A stretch of DNA of 64,000 nt, taken from positions 730 to 64,729 of the forward strand of contig QHME01000005.1 of NCBI GenBank assembly GCA_003258735.1. Direction: 5' to 3'. Source of the stretch: Candidatus Melainabacteria bacterium. Its GTDB lineage: Bacteria > Cyanobacteriota > Vampirovibrionia > Gastranaerophilales > Gastranaerophilaceae. Of the stretch, positions 1 through 8,084 are shown piece by piece. Both the position numbers and the translations under genes were made by a program. How positions within the stretch are numbered: position 1 is the stretch's first letter; the number at the start of each line of letters is the position of its first letter. Under the pieces are notes generated by a model. The model did not search any database, had not been told where the DNA came from, and saw only the letters and a program-made list of their open reading frames with translations.

Positions 1-66
1 TTCGACTTGCATGTATGAAGCACGCCGCCAGCGTTCGTCCTGAGCCAGGATCAAACTCTCCATTGT
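1..66 (-). rRNA. rrs: 16S ribosomal RNA, 5' end (partial)
   Basis: The reverse complement reads the universal 16S start, GAGTTTGATCCTGGCTCAG, followed by GACGAACGCTGGCGGC and CATGCAAGTCGAA. Aligning GAGTTTGAT with E. coli position 9 places the mature 5' end near position 66. Only the first 66 or so bases are present; the gene runs off the left edge of the window. This is direct sequence recognition. The fragment is too short for taxonomic placement. Confidence 0.97.
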
Positions 67-86
67 CAGAAAGTTTATGTCCATCG

Positions 87-110
87 ATTATTTAGGGCTA
101 ACTAAATAAT
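87..110 (-). other. Stem-loop in the 16S rRNA leader
   Basis: A perfect 9-bp inverted repeat (ATTATTTAG / CTAAATAAT) with a 6-nt loop lies about 21 nt upstream of the mature 16S 5' end. Leader stems of this kind often take part in pre-rRNA processing or pairing. The inverted repeat is visible; the role is inferred. Confidence 0.45.
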
Positions 111-321
111 CTGCTCGACTTCTTTTATTGTTCGCTAGCTTTCGCTTTGCGTTTATTTGTTCTGAATCATTTGCTTTGAATTAACAAGTTTGTTGTTTGT
201 CACAACTTTCGTTTCAGCTATTCTGTTTTCAATGTTCGAAGAATATTTTTCAATCAACGCTATTGATTATACATCCCTTCGCTATTGACTATTTCCTTCA
301 CCGAACCTTGTCGGTTTCCTT

Positions 322-349
322 ATCTTACCACCTAAACTTTTAAAGTCAA
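322..349 (-). promoter_or_regulatory. rRNA operon promoter (TTGACT-16-TAAGAT)
   Basis: On the minus strand a -35 box TTGACT (344-349) and a -10 box TAAGAT (322-327) are separated by 16 bp. Transcription would begin near 315 and give a leader of about 250 nt before 16S. This is a sigma70-type promoter in the expected place for an rRNA operon, and it serves as the housekeeping reference for other promoters in the window. Confidence 0.6.
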
Positions 350-672
350 GGGATAAATTTTAATTTCTTTCAATCTTGATAAAACTTTCGTTTTTAGATA
401 AATAACTTTCTAAGTATCTGGTTTTATAAAAATTTCTGAGGTGCAATGCATTCACTGCACATTTATTATGTTATCCCTAACAAAAATAAAAATCAAGCGT
501 TGGATTTTATATTTGTAATATTTCGTTACAAACAGCTACAATACACTGATATCACTAAATGCAACGATTATTATAGAAATTATCGGACGTTATCCACGCA
601 ATTTTCTGTAATTACATGTATTATTATTTTCAATACTTAGTGTAATCAGTGTAGTTAAAAGGAGTACATTCA
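350..672. other. Intergenic stretch between rRNA promoter and first gene
   Basis: This AT-rich stretch lies between the divergent 16S promoter and the gene at 673. A 64-codon open frame (446-640) has no ribosome binding site and no recognisable composition, so I do not call it a gene. Nothing else in the stretch can be supported, apart from the AAGGAG motif just before 673. Confidence 0.4.
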
Positions 673-1275
673 ATGGAAAATTTATCTATCTCAACTCAAA
701 ATATGAGTAATGTCGCATTTGCTAAACCTCAACACAAGGCAACTGAACCTCCTGTTGAAAACCCACAACCTCAAGAACCTGCACCTGAACAATTGGGCGG
801 TCCTAAAGAAATGTGCGGACGTTCACAAGTTGCATTTAGCGGAAGATTAACAGGTTTACCTACCGAAGATTTGAATTTTATAGCTTCAAAATTAAGAAAT
901 CACCTTACTGAATTTAGTAAAGAAGAATTATCTGCATTTAAACGCGGCTTAACTGAAGTTTTAAATGAAAATAACTGTAGAAGTTTAAGACAATTGTTTG
1001 CCCAAACCGATGAATCAGATATGAAACTTGCTAAAACATATTTAAGTTTCGCAGATACAGTCGCTAAAAATGGAGAAAAAGCAGAATCACAAGACATTCA
1101 AGCCTTAAACGGATTACTTGAACGCGCTAAAAAAGACTATGGTTGCGAAGATATCCATGAAATGGCAAACAAAGCTATCACAAATGAAGAAGACGCTTTT
1201 GGAGAAGTTGCAAACTACATGCCAGGCGACAAATTTTCTACAGCGTTTAATGATTTGTTTATCTATTTAAGATAG
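673..1275 (+). CDS. Hypothetical protein with Pro-rich N-terminus and F-x-G box
   Basis: A 200-residue soluble protein of unknown function. The first 45 residues are Pro/Gln/Glu-rich and look disordered. A box VAFSG follows near residues 53-57, and the remaining ~140 residues are predicted-helical and charged, with no membrane segment or signal peptide. The VAFSG box after a low-complexity head resembles the F-x-G boxes of several other orphan proteins in the window. An AAGGAG ribosome binding site precedes the ATG by about 8 nt, and a strong terminator follows at 1296. It is monocistronic, next to the rRNA promoter region. I recognise no domain. Confidence 0.75.
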   Translation: MENLSISTQNMSNVAFAKPQHKATEPPVENPQPQEPAPEQLGGPKEMCGRSQVAFSGRLTGLPTEDLNFIASKLRNHLTEFSKEELSAFKRGLTEVLNENNCRSLRQLFAQTDESDMKLAKTYLSFADTVAKNGEKAESQDIQALNGLLERAKKDYGCEDIHEMANKAITNEEDAFGEVANYMPGDKFSTAFNDLFIYLR

Positions 1276-1295
1276 ACGAAGTTTTATAAATAATT

Positions 1296-1333
1296 AAAAA
1301 GAGAGGTAGTCAGACGACTATCTCTCTTTTATT
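1296..1333 (+). terminator. Rho-independent terminator
   Basis: A hairpin AAAAGAGAGGTAGTC / GACTATCTCTCTTTT with an AGAC loop ends in a T-run. It sits 20 nt after the 673-1275 stop codon. Its A/T flanks may let it also serve gshB from the other side. Confidence 0.8.
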
Positions 1334-1357
1334 TAACTCACATTGTTTAATGTTAAA

Positions 1358-2347
1358 TTATACACTGCATGATTTAAATGTCTTATTTCTATGACAATCC
1401 AAAGCTTTCAACAAGTAATCCGCAATAGTATCTTCAACATGCACACCAAAGTGATTATCAATTTCTTTAATAAAATAACATGGGCTTGTGACATTAACTT
1501 CAATAATCTTGCCATCAATTACATCTAAACCAACCATGCCAATTCCAATTGAGTTTAGTTTTTTAGCTACAGGTTTAAATTTTTCTCTTTCATCATCTGT
1601 TAAGACAGCTTTTTTAACATGCTCATCATTATGTTCACAGAATTTAAAATCGTCATTGCTTGGAGTTTTTTGGACACAATATGGTAAAATATCTTCACCT
1701 AACATCAATACCCTTTTATCTCCATAAACAGCTTTTGGAATATACTTTTGCACCATAATCAATTGTTTTCCATTCCTTGTCATGGAATTAATTATTACCG
1801 CTGTATTTTTATCACCATATTTCAAATACATAACACCACCGCCAAAACACTGATTTAGCGGTTTTAGGATAATTTCAGTATTTTCTTTCAAAAATTCAAC
1901 AATATCTTGTTTTGATGAAGTTACGATGTTTTTTGGCATCAAATCGTTAAACATAACAGCATGCAATTTTTCATTGAAATTTCGCACTGCTGTAGTATCG
2001 TTCATGACAAGAGTTTTTTCTTTGTCTACAAAATCAAAAATATAAGTTGCATTGATATAATCCAAATCTACAGGAGGATCAGGACGAAACATCACCATAT
2101 CAAAGTCATTGATTTTCATTTCTTGCAAATTATTTTTATCATAAAAAATATCATTATCTTTGACAAAAGATTTGTAACAAGAGGTATAAGCTATAGACGA
2201 TTTGAGTTTGAGCATGTCAATCGTTGTAATATAAACATTCTGACCTCGGTCTAACAAGCTTTTAATCATCCAAAAATTAGTAACAAGTTTATTAAACTCA
2301 AAATACTTCAACTCTAATCTGTCTATAACAAATAAAATATCGTTCAT
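1358..2347 (-). CDS. gshB: Glutathione synthase (ATP-grasp)
   Basis: A cytosolic ligase that joins gamma-glutamylcysteine to glycine using ATP. At 329 residues it is close to E. coli GshB (316). Family landmarks are visible in order: the FRPDPP segment (about 87-92, matching the FRKDPP of GshB), the ATP-grasp lysine region KPLNQCFGGGV (162-172), a GDKRVL segment near 209, and the metal/ATP-binding EVNVTSP motif (283-289). An AGAGG ribosome binding site precedes the ATG. It lies 20 bp downstream of the UPF0173 gene on the same strand and is probably cotranscribed. No gamma-glutamylcysteine ligase (gshA or gshF) is visible in the window, so the source of the substrate is unknown. Confidence 0.85.
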   Translation of the reverse strand: MNDILFVIDRLELKYFEFNKLVTNFWMIKSLLDRGQNVYITTIDMLKLKSSIAYTSCYKSFVKDNDIFYDKNNLQEMKINDFDMVMFRPDPPVDLDYINATYIFDFVDKEKTLVMNDTTAVRNFNEKLHAVMFNDLMPKNIVTSSKQDIVEFLKENTEIILKPLNQCFGGGVMYLKYGDKNTAVIINSMTRNGKQLIMVQKYIPKAVYGDKRVLMLGEDILPYCVQKTPSNDDFKFCEHNDEHVKKAVLTDDEREKFKPVAKKLNSIGIGMVGLDVIDGKIIEVNVTSPCYFIKEIDNHFGVHVEDTIADYLLKALDCHRNKTFKSCSV

Positions 2348-2367
2348 AATACCTCTTATCTAAATTA

Positions 2368-3033
2368 TTACTTAATTTCTGCAGGATTCAAGATTTGGCA
2401 TGCTGTGTTGCTATAAGCAATAAGCTTAGCAAATCTTTCCAAATCTGCTTGAATTTCTGGGAATGTTCCATAATGCATAGGGATAACTGTCCTTGCACCT
2501 AGCCATTTTGCAGCCATTGCAGCATGCTCAACATCCATCGTATAATTACCACCAATTGGTAATAACGCTATTTGTGGAGCATACAATTCTTTAATTGTTT
2601 TCATTTCACCAGTTAGACAAGTATCACCTGCATGGTAAATTCTTACGCCATCAACATCTAACAAAATGCTTGCCGCACATCCGCCATATCTGCCATCAGG
2701 TAGTGAGCTAGAATGGAATGCCGGCAAAAATACAGCTTTACCCCAAGAAAAATTAATCCAAGCACCTAAGCCGATTGATTTTGATTTTGCACCTTCTTGC
2801 TTGCAATAACCTGCAAGCTCTGCAACTGCAGTAATTTCGATATCTTTTTCTTTTGCGATTTCAAGAGCTTGTCCAACATGGTCACCATGTGCATGTGTTA
2901 ATAAAATATCAGTAATTGGTTCTTTATGCCAATCATATTTTTCATTTATTGAAACTAATGGGTCAATCAAAACAGCTTTGTCACCATTTGTAATTTGAAA
3001 TGCACTGTGTCCGATGTACTTTAAATCAACCAT
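2368..3033 (-). CDS. UPF0173 metal-dependent hydrolase (metallo-beta-lactamase fold)
   Basis: A 221-residue MBL-fold protein. The binuclear metal motif HAHGDH is at 47-52. Further ligands are plausible at HSS (about 107), in HAGDT (about 135-139) and in MHYGT (about 187-191). Length and motif order match the UPF0173 (YtkL-like) family, whose physiological substrate is not established. A GGGGAGAG ribosome binding site lies directly upstream. It is the first gene of a two-gene unit with gshB, divergent from ribD across a 73-bp gap. The fold is certain and the exact activity unknown. Confidence 0.82.
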   Translation of the reverse strand: MVDLKYIGHSAFQITNGDKAVLIDPLVSINEKYDWHKEPITDILLTHAHGDHVGQALEIAKEKDIEITAVAELAGYCKQEGAKSKSIGLGAWINFSWGKAVFLPAFHSSSLPDGRYGGCAASILLDVDGVRIYHAGDTCLTGEMKTIKELYAPQIALLPIGGNYTMDVEHAAMAAKWLGARTVIPMHYGTFPEIQADLERFAKLIAYSNTACQILNPAEIK

Positions 3034-3072
3034 AAATCTCTCCCCTTTTTCTTTTTCAAACTTTTTAACTAT

Positions 3073-3100
3073 TTGAATTTACCACGTTTTAATATAAAAT
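3073..3100 (+). promoter_or_regulatory. Probable ribD promoter giving a leaderless mRNA
   Basis: TTGAAT (3073-3078) and TAAAAT (3095-3100) are separated by 16 bp. The ribD ATG lies only 6 nt after the -10 box, where transcription would be expected to start, and no ribosome binding site is visible. The boxes are seen; leaderless translation is inferred. Confidence 0.4.
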
Positions 3101-3106
3101 ACAAAT

Positions 3107-4153
3107 ATGCAACAATACATTACACTTATGGATAAATGTATAGAATTGGCGAAACAAGCCCAAGGTGACACATCACCTAATCCGCTTGTTGGATGTATCA
3201 TACTAAATTCTCAAGGCGAAATCATTTCAACAGGTTATCACAAAAAATACGGTGAAAACCACGCTGAACGAGATGCTCTGCTAAAGCTTGAAGATGCCAA
3301 AGATTGTACTTTAGTTGTAAATTTAGAACCTTGTTCACATTATGGAAAAACGCCACCATGTGCGGATTTGATTATAGAAAAGGGAATAAAAAAAGTAGTT
3401 TATGGAATGAAAGATGTTAATCCGATTGTTGCAGGAAACGGTTTAAAAAAACTAATAGATGCTGGAATTGAAGTCATTGGTCCTGTACTTGAAGATAAAT
3501 GTAAAAGGTTAAATGAAATTTTTATCGCAAACAAAACTCAAAATCGAACCTTTGTCGCAATAAAAACGGCAACGACCATTGATGGAAAAATTGCCACATT
3601 TTCAAATAATTCAAAATGGATAACATCAAATTATGCCAGAAATGAAGTGCGAAATATCCGCAAAAAATATGATGCGATACTGACATCATCTTCAACAATA
3701 ATCGCAGATAATCCGACAATGGCACATAAATGCAAAGTTATTTTGGATAGAGAATTAAAAACTGATTTAAGCGGAGAAATATACAAACAAGGAAAAATTT
3801 ACGTGTTCCACGCGTGTAGTCCTGAAAAAAAGAATACAAATAGCCGTATTACTTTTATCCCAACCCCTTGCAAAAATAAAAAACTTGACATTGGGCATAT
3901 CCTAAAAAAATTATACGACTTAGGAGTTATGAGCGTACTTGTTGAATCTGGCGGAGCTCTAAATGAAAGTTTTTTACCTTATGCGGATAAACTTTACCAT
4001 TTTATCGCTCCAAAAATCTTAGGCGATAATAACGGGAAATCATGTTTTTACGGAAAGGCTGTTCAAAATATTTCAGACTGTACAAATTTGGAATTTGAAA
4101 GCTTTGCAAGTTTTCCACCAGATATTCTACTTACCTACAACAAGAAAGTTTAA
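3107..4153 (+). CDS. ribD: Bifunctional riboflavin biosynthesis deaminase/reductase
   Basis: This enzyme carries out the second and third steps of riboflavin synthesis: deamination of the diaminopyrimidine product of GTP cyclohydrolase II, then NADPH-dependent reduction of the ribosyl side chain. The N-terminal CMP/dCMP-type deaminase domain has the zinc site HAE (52-54) and the PCSHYGKTPPC motif (76-85, cysteines 77 and 85). The C-terminal RibD_C reductase domain begins near residue 145, with KTATTIDGKIA and a GG-ALNES segment near 285. At 348 residues it is typical. No other rib gene and no FMN riboswitch is nearby. The 3' end overlaps the convergent prepilin stop by 4 bp. Confidence 0.92.
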   Translation: MQQYITLMDKCIELAKQAQGDTSPNPLVGCIILNSQGEIISTGYHKKYGENHAERDALLKLEDAKDCTLVVNLEPCSHYGKTPPCADLIIEKGIKKVVYGMKDVNPIVAGNGLKKLIDAGIEVIGPVLEDKCKRLNEIFIANKTQNRTFVAIKTATTIDGKIATFSNNSKWITSNYARNEVRNIRKKYDAILTSSSTIIADNPTMAHKCKVILDRELKTDLSGEIYKQGKIYVFHACSPEKKNTNSRITFIPTPCKNKKLDIGHILKKLYDLGVMSVLVESGGALNESFLPYADKLYHFIAPKILGDNNGKSCFYGKAVQNISDCTNLEFESFASFPPDILLTYNKKV

Positions 4154-4887
4154 GGTAAATTTTTAAAATAAGTTTCATCCTGCATTGCCCAATAAGCACA
4201 AGCTATACCATTATATGGACTATCACTATTCTTAGAACAATAATAATCCTTGTTATCAAATTCAGTGTCTTGCTCTCCCATTGGAACGAGTTCAAGACCT
4301 CCGGATTTTTCAGTTGGACGAAGCTCAAAAGTGAACAAATCATGCCCTGCAGCATTTGGTTTAGAACTTTTTCCATTGATATCAATACTTATCAGTTGAT
4401 TTTTACCTTTACCCCAAGGATTCATGTCCATAACAATTAACATTCCATTATTCAGATAAAATTGAGAATCATCAAACATCTCTGTTCTAACATAATCAGT
4501 ATTTTTTGCATAATTGGTATATTTATAATCTTTGTTTGTAACTGCAACATGCCCTTCGTCATCTTGTTCTGTACGACCAATACAATGAGTATCATTTTTA
4601 TCTTGACTAGTGCAAATAGTCGCACCTTTAAAATATTTACTAAATTCTTTCGCCTTGATAAAGCTTGAATGATTTGCCTCTTCATCCTCATTGTACATTT
4701 TGACAGCCTGCGCCAGTAACGAATAACCTTCTTTGAATTGAGATTGCAATTTTATATGATTTAAATGCGTCATAAGGGTTGGAATAGTCATGGCTGCAAC
4801 TACACCGATAATACCAAGAGTGATTAATACCTCAGCTAATGTAAAACCATTTTCTTTAAATATTGCCGCTCCTAAAATCTTTCCCAT
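4150..4887 (-). CDS. Type IV pilin-like prepilin (GFTLAEV class)
   Basis: A 245-residue secreted pseudopilin or minor pilin. A short leader is followed by the type III signal GFTLAEVLITLGIIG at about 14-28, to be cleaved after Gly and N-methylated on Phe by prepilin peptidase; the hydrophobic helix anchors it in the membrane. The C-terminal part carries DINGKSSKPN, then D-x-F and a P-x-G segment, then two cysteines, a layout shared with the other prepilins here. An AAGGA ribosome binding site precedes the ATG. It is divergent from a small AbrB-like gene at 4995, with palindromes between them. Whether it forms pili or a type II secretion pseudopilus cannot be told; no assembly ATPase is in the window. 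Confidence 0.85.
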   Translation of the reverse strand: MGKILGAAIFKENGFTLAEVLITLGIIGVVAAMTIPTLMTHLNHIKLQSQFKEGYSLLAQAVKMYNEDEEANHSSFIKAKEFSKYFKGATICTSQDKNDTHCIGRTEQDDEGHVAVTNKDYKYTNYAKNTDYVRTEMFDDSQFYLNNGMLIVMDMNPWGKGKNQLISIDINGKSSKPNAAGHDLFTFELRPTEKSGGLELVPMGEQDTEFDNKDYYCSKNSDSPYNGIACAYWAMQDETYFKNLP

Positions 4888-4903
4888 ATTTATATCCTTA
4901 TAT

Positions 4904-4935
4904 TGTCATGACATTATAACTACTTTATCAAAGTA
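4904..4935. promoter_or_regulatory. Palindromes in divergent prepilin/AbrB-like promoter region
   Basis: The 107-bp region between the two divergent genes contains a perfect palindrome TGTCATGACA (4904-4913) and an inverted repeat TACTTT-ATC-AAAGTA (4921-4935). Both are plausible operators for the product of the adjacent AbrB-like gene. The palindromes are seen; the binding is inferred. Confidence 0.45.
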
Positions 4936-4994
4936 TATTATATTTCTCTAATTTTGTAAAGTAAATGTATAGATAAACACATGGAGATATAATA

Positions 4995-5162
4995 ATGAAG
5001 AAAAAATTATCACGCTCAGGGAGTGGCTGGGCACTGTTTATGCCAAAGACACTATTAGAACTGATTGATGTTGACCCTGAATCTGATATGCTGAAAATTC
5101 AAGTCGAAAATAACACTATAAAAATAACAAAAGCACAAGAAGACAAAAACGAACCTCTATAA
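4995..5162 (+). CDS. AbrB/MazE-like small DNA-binding protein
   Basis: A 55-residue protein with a GGAG ribosome binding site 8 nt before its ATG. Its sequence (SGSGWALFMPKTLLELI, then DML-IQVE and TIKITK) follows the swapped-hairpin SpoVT/AbrB pattern seen in MazE-type antitoxins and transition-state regulators: R-S-G-x-x-W-A-l-x-i-P-K followed by v-x-I-x-v-e. No toxin gene lies downstream; a terminator overlaps its 3' end. It stands head-to-head with the prepilin gene at 4150-4887, so it may regulate that gene and itself. An orphan antitoxin is the alternative. Confidence 0.65.
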   Translation: MKKKLSRSGSGWALFMPKTLLELIDVDPESDMLKIQVENNTIKITKAQEDKNEPL

Positions 5163-5177
5163 TATGGTTCGTTTTTT
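5148..5177 (+). terminator. Rho-independent terminator overlapping the AbrB-like gene end
   Basis: AACGAACC (5148-5155) pairs with GGTTCGTT (5166-5173) and is followed by a T-run. The stop codon lies in the loop. Confidence 0.8.
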
Positions 5178-5230
5178 GTTATGCGAACAAATTGACATGA
5201 TTTTATTTATTGTCATTCTTAACAATCATG

Positions 5231-5896
5231 CTACTTTTGCGGAGCGTCAGTTTGCGCAACTTGCTGATTTTTTAATGCGGAATTTGCTGCAATAAATGTC
5301 GCAACACCGAGAATTGCTGCACTGATTGCACCATTAATCAAGACCGCTTGACGTTTCATGCTCTTTGCAGCCTTATAAACCGCTTCATATACAGGATTAT
5401 TTTTTATTATATCCTTTTTGAAACATTTCTTCTCGCTATCCCAAATTTTTGCAAAAATTTCACCTGCATTTTTTCTTTGCTGAATACCTACAAAATGATC
5501 AAAACAGTTTTGAACAGATTCTTTAGCATCTTTTAAATTCATACCGTTAGTTAAATTTTCAAAAGTTCTATCAAACTTTTTCACACTCGCTTTATCTTTT
5601 GCGTGTGCGGAATAAAAATCAAAACAACGAGTTTTCAATTCCGACAAACTATCAGAGGTGTCAATAATTGACTTGAAATCATTTTTTAGAACATTCATTT
5701 TTTCAGGAGCATTATTATCTGCAATATCAATCATTTTCTTTATAAAAGCATCAGATGCCTTATCTTTATTCAAAAACGGCTTTGAGAAATATCCGGTTCC
5801 AGCACCAATTCCACCACCCAAAACAGTTGCGGCTCCAGTTGCATAAAGATTTACCTTGTTATTGCTTGAATTTTGATTAACACCATCTACAGACAT
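5231..5896 (-). CDS. Glycine-zipper membrane protein, MSVDG family (paralog 1)
   Basis: A 221-residue protein of unknown function. The N-terminus MSVDGVN is followed by a Gly-rich helix (AATVLGGGIGAGTGYF, about 19-34), the signature SKPFLN, a charged helical middle and a C-terminal hydrophobic segment (about 187-208, INGAISAAILGVATFIAAN). The start motif, the Gly-rich helix with SKP-LN, and the C-terminal hydrophobic segment recur in the same order in the protein at 6132-7019, so the two are diverged paralogs. Two membrane-capable helices around a soluble core suggest a membrane-inserted protein. There is no cleavable signal peptide. An AAGGTTT-type ribosome binding site precedes the ATG. Confidence 0.75.
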   Translation of the reverse strand: MSVDGVNQNSSNNKVNLYATGAATVLGGGIGAGTGYFSKPFLNKDKASDAFIKKMIDIADNNAPEKMNVLKNDFKSIIDTSDSLSELKTRCFDFYSAHAKDKASVKKFDRTFENLTNGMNLKDAKESVQNCFDHFVGIQQRKNAGEIFAKIWDSEKKCFKKDIIKNNPVYEAVYKAAKSMKRQAVLINGAISAAILGVATFIAANSALKNQQVAQTDAPQK

Positions 5897-6004
5897 AATA
5901 AAACCTTTCTAACTTCTACACCTATTATATTAACAAAAAAAGCTTCAAATAATTGCTAAAATTCAGATTTTTGATTACTAAATATTAAGGAAAATATTTT
6001 AGTC

Positions 6005-6025
6005 ATTCCGAACTTGTTTCGGAAT
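6005..6025. repeat. Short intergenic palindrome (ATTCCGAA/TTCGGAAT)
   Basis: A perfect 8-bp stem with a CTTGT loop, preceded by GTC. Related stem-loops with similar cores occur at 47883 and 53298. I read it as one copy of a dispersed intergenic palindrome. Confidence 0.5.
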
Positions 6026-6083
6026 CTCTAAATTAACACAACAATTGATAGTAAACTTTCCTCGTAATGACATATTCACACAT

Positions 6084-6113
6084 AAAAAAGACAGGGAAAT
6101 CCCCAGTCTTTTT
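6084..6113 (-). terminator. Rho-independent terminator
   Basis: AAAAAGAC-GGG pairs with CCC-GTCTTTTT. It lies 19 nt beyond the stop of the minus-strand gene at 6132-7019, with an A/T tract on each side. Confidence 0.7.
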
Positions 6114-6131
6114 AAAATATTATAAATATAT

Positions 6132-7019
6132 TTATGCATTTTCTGATGGAGTTTCATCAGCAGATACAACGTCAGCTGGAGCTCCTTCCGGTTGTCTATT
6201 CAAAGCCCAAGCAATAGCACCACCAGTAGCACCCACAACACCGGCACCAATAGCACCAAATTTCAATGCTGTAGATTTAGTGATTGAACGAGCTGCAGAA
6301 GTAATAGCATCTACAACAGCAGATTCACCAGGTTTTAACTCAGCTCCATCTGCTTTTGCCAATTGAGCAGCAGCCATAGCGCTTGTACCTAACATTTTCA
6401 CACCATTTTTTAATGCTGTTTTTAAATTTGGAACATCTAGTTCTACAAGCTGCATTTCGCCTAAAGTTTTCAAAATTTTTGAAAGATCTTCTTTGGTGTT
6501 AATACTTTCCAAAACAGTCTTTAATTCGGCAGGAACTTTATCGCCCAATTGTTCAACAGTATTTTTTAAAACTTGAACAATATCACCATCTTTAGTAAGG
6601 TTATCTAAAACAGTTTGTAATTCTTTTGGAATAGCCTCACCTGCACCCTCTGCCATTTTTTTACATTGGTCAATTGCAGCTTTGAAGTTTTCACCTGACA
6701 TTGCATTTAATAATTTATCAATAGGCTTATCCAAAAGTGGAGCTAAATCTGAACCAGTTTTAGCGTTTTTCAAAGTTTCAACAGCATCTTTTACAAAAGT
6801 TGCAACACCTTTAACCTCCTCATCTGAGCTTTTGGTTAGATTTTCAAGAGTTTGACTCATAAATTTATCAGTTGGTAAAACTCCATTCAAATAAGGCTTG
6901 CTCATAACACCATAAGTTGCACCAAGCCCTGCACCAACTAAAGCTCCAGCACCTGCACCTGCTCCAATTACTACTGCGTTATGATTTGGATTCACTCCAT
7001 TAATACCGTCTACTGCCAT
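6132..7019 (-). CDS. Glycine-zipper membrane protein, MAVDG family (paralog 2)
   Basis: A 295-residue paralog of the 5231-5896 protein. It has MAVDGIN at the start, a Gly/Ala-rich helix (VVIGAGAGAGALVGAGLGA, about 16-34) ending in SKPYLN, a long helical middle made of repeated Leu/Lys-rich amphipathic helices (LKTVLES- and LDNLTKDG-like), and a C-terminal Gly-rich membrane helix (FGAIGAGVVGATGG) followed by an acidic tail. The Gly-x3-Gly helices resemble those of pore-forming or oligomeric membrane proteins; this is only an analogy. An AAAGGATT ribosome binding site is present. Function unknown. Confidence 0.78.
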   Translation of the reverse strand: MAVDGINGVNPNHNAVVIGAGAGAGALVGAGLGATYGVMSKPYLNGVLPTDKFMSQTLENLTKSSDEEVKGVATFVKDAVETLKNAKTGSDLAPLLDKPIDKLLNAMSGENFKAAIDQCKKMAEGAGEAIPKELQTVLDNLTKDGDIVQVLKNTVEQLGDKVPAELKTVLESINTKEDLSKILKTLGEMQLVELDVPNLKTALKNGVKMLGTSAMAAAQLAKADGAELKPGESAVVDAITSAARSITKSTALKFGAIGAGVVGATGGAIAWALNRQPEGAPADVVSADETPSENA

Positions 7020-7129
7020 TTTAAATCCTTTCTACTTGTACACTTATAACTATTTAAGTCTGAAAACAAAATAAATTGCGCAAATTTGAGAATAAATTAA
7101 CAATTGTTAATAATATAATAATAACAAGT

Positions 7130-7156
7130 GGCGCGAGATGAAACTCATCTCGCGCC
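7130..7156 (-). terminator. GC-rich terminator-like hairpin after tsf
   Basis: A perfect 12-bp stem (GGCGCGAGATGA / TCATCTCGCGCC) with a 3-nt loop sits 30 nt beyond the tsf stop codon. It is one of the most GC-rich elements in the neighbourhood. The downstream T-content on the minus strand is moderate. Confidence 0.65.
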
Positions 7157-7185
7157 AACTTATAAAAACAAATTCTATCCGCCAA

Positions 7186-8049
7186 TTAGCCTTTTACTTG
7201 AGCCATAACTTCTTCAGCAAAGTTATCTTGACGTTTTTCTAAACCTTCACCTAATTCATATCTTGTGAAAGCTTTTATTTCTAATTTACCTTCAATCAAT
7301 TGAGCGATTGTTTGGTTAGGGTCTTTTACAAATGGTTGTTCTAACAAGCATCTTTCAGCCATGATTTTGTTTACACGACCTTCTACGATTTTAGCTCTGA
7401 TATTTTCAGGCTTTTTCAACAAATCTTCTTTACCCATTTCAATTCTTGTTTCTTCATCAATTACTTCTTGAGGAATTTCTGCTCTTGAAACGAATTTAGG
7501 AGCACAAGATGCGATGTGTAAACAAATATCGTTCATTAATTCTGCATCGTTTTTATCAGTGTTCAACAATACACCAATTTTTCCGTTATGGATATAAGTT
7601 GCAACATTGCCTTCATATCTAACAAATCTTCTTACAGTAATTTTTTCACCGATTGATGCAATTTTTGCTTTCAAAGCATCTTCAATAGTTTTACCACAAG
7701 ATGGGCAAGTTGAACCCATAAATTCTTCAACTGAAGACGGATTCATTTCAGCAACATGTTTTGCCATATTTGAAGCTAAAGTTTTAAACTCATCGTTTTT
7801 AGCAACGAAATCTGTTTCGCAGTTGATTTCTACCAATGCACCACATTTGTCATCAACGTAAGATTCTACTCTACCTTCAGCAGCAATTCTACCCATTTTC
7901 TTTTCAGCAGATGCAATACCTTTTTGGCGCAAAATTTCAGCGGCTTTTTCCATATCGCCATCTACTTCAACCAATGCTTTTTTAGCATCCATCATGCCTG
8001 CACCGGTTTTATCACGAAGTTCTTTAACCATTTGAGCTGTAATATTCAT
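7186..8049 (-). CDS. tsf: Translation elongation factor Ts
   Basis: The guanine-nucleotide exchange factor for EF-Tu. The N-terminal UBA-like domain (KELRDKTGAGMMDAKKAL) and the exchange motif TDFVA (79-83) are intact. The length of 287 is normal. A CPSCGK element at 115-120 inside the core domain is uncommon; the two cysteines could bind metal or form a disulfide. It follows rpsB on the same strand across a 108-bp gap that contains a long hairpin, the usual rpsB-tsf order. Confidence 0.97.
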   Translation of the reverse strand: MNITAQMVKELRDKTGAGMMDAKKALVEVDGDMEKAAEILRQKGIASAEKKMGRIAAEGRVESYVDDKCGALVEINCETDFVAKNDEFKTLASNMAKHVAEMNPSSVEEFMGSTCPSCGKTIEDALKAKIASIGEKITVRRFVRYEGNVATYIHNGKIGVLLNTDKNDAELMNDICLHIASCAPKFVSRAEIPQEVIDEETRIEMGKEDLLKKPENIRAKIVEGRVNKIMAERCLLEQPFVKDPNQTIAQLIEGKLEIKAFTRYELGEGLEKRQDNFAEEVMAQVKG

Positions 8050-8084
8050 TTATACTTTCTCCTTCTACTAACAAAGTTATTAAG

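Noticed and set aside
446..640. 64-codon open frame between the rRNA promoter and the first gene
   Set aside because: No ribosome binding site, no recognisable composition, and it lies in the AT-rich divergent promoter region.
4203..4691. Overlapping minus-strand open frames inside the prepilin gene
   Set aside because: Shadow frames of the prepilin coding sequence with no translation signals.
4995..5162. Toxin-antitoxin pair with the MazE-like protein as antitoxin
   Set aside because: A terminator overlaps its stop codon and no toxin-like gene follows on that strand.
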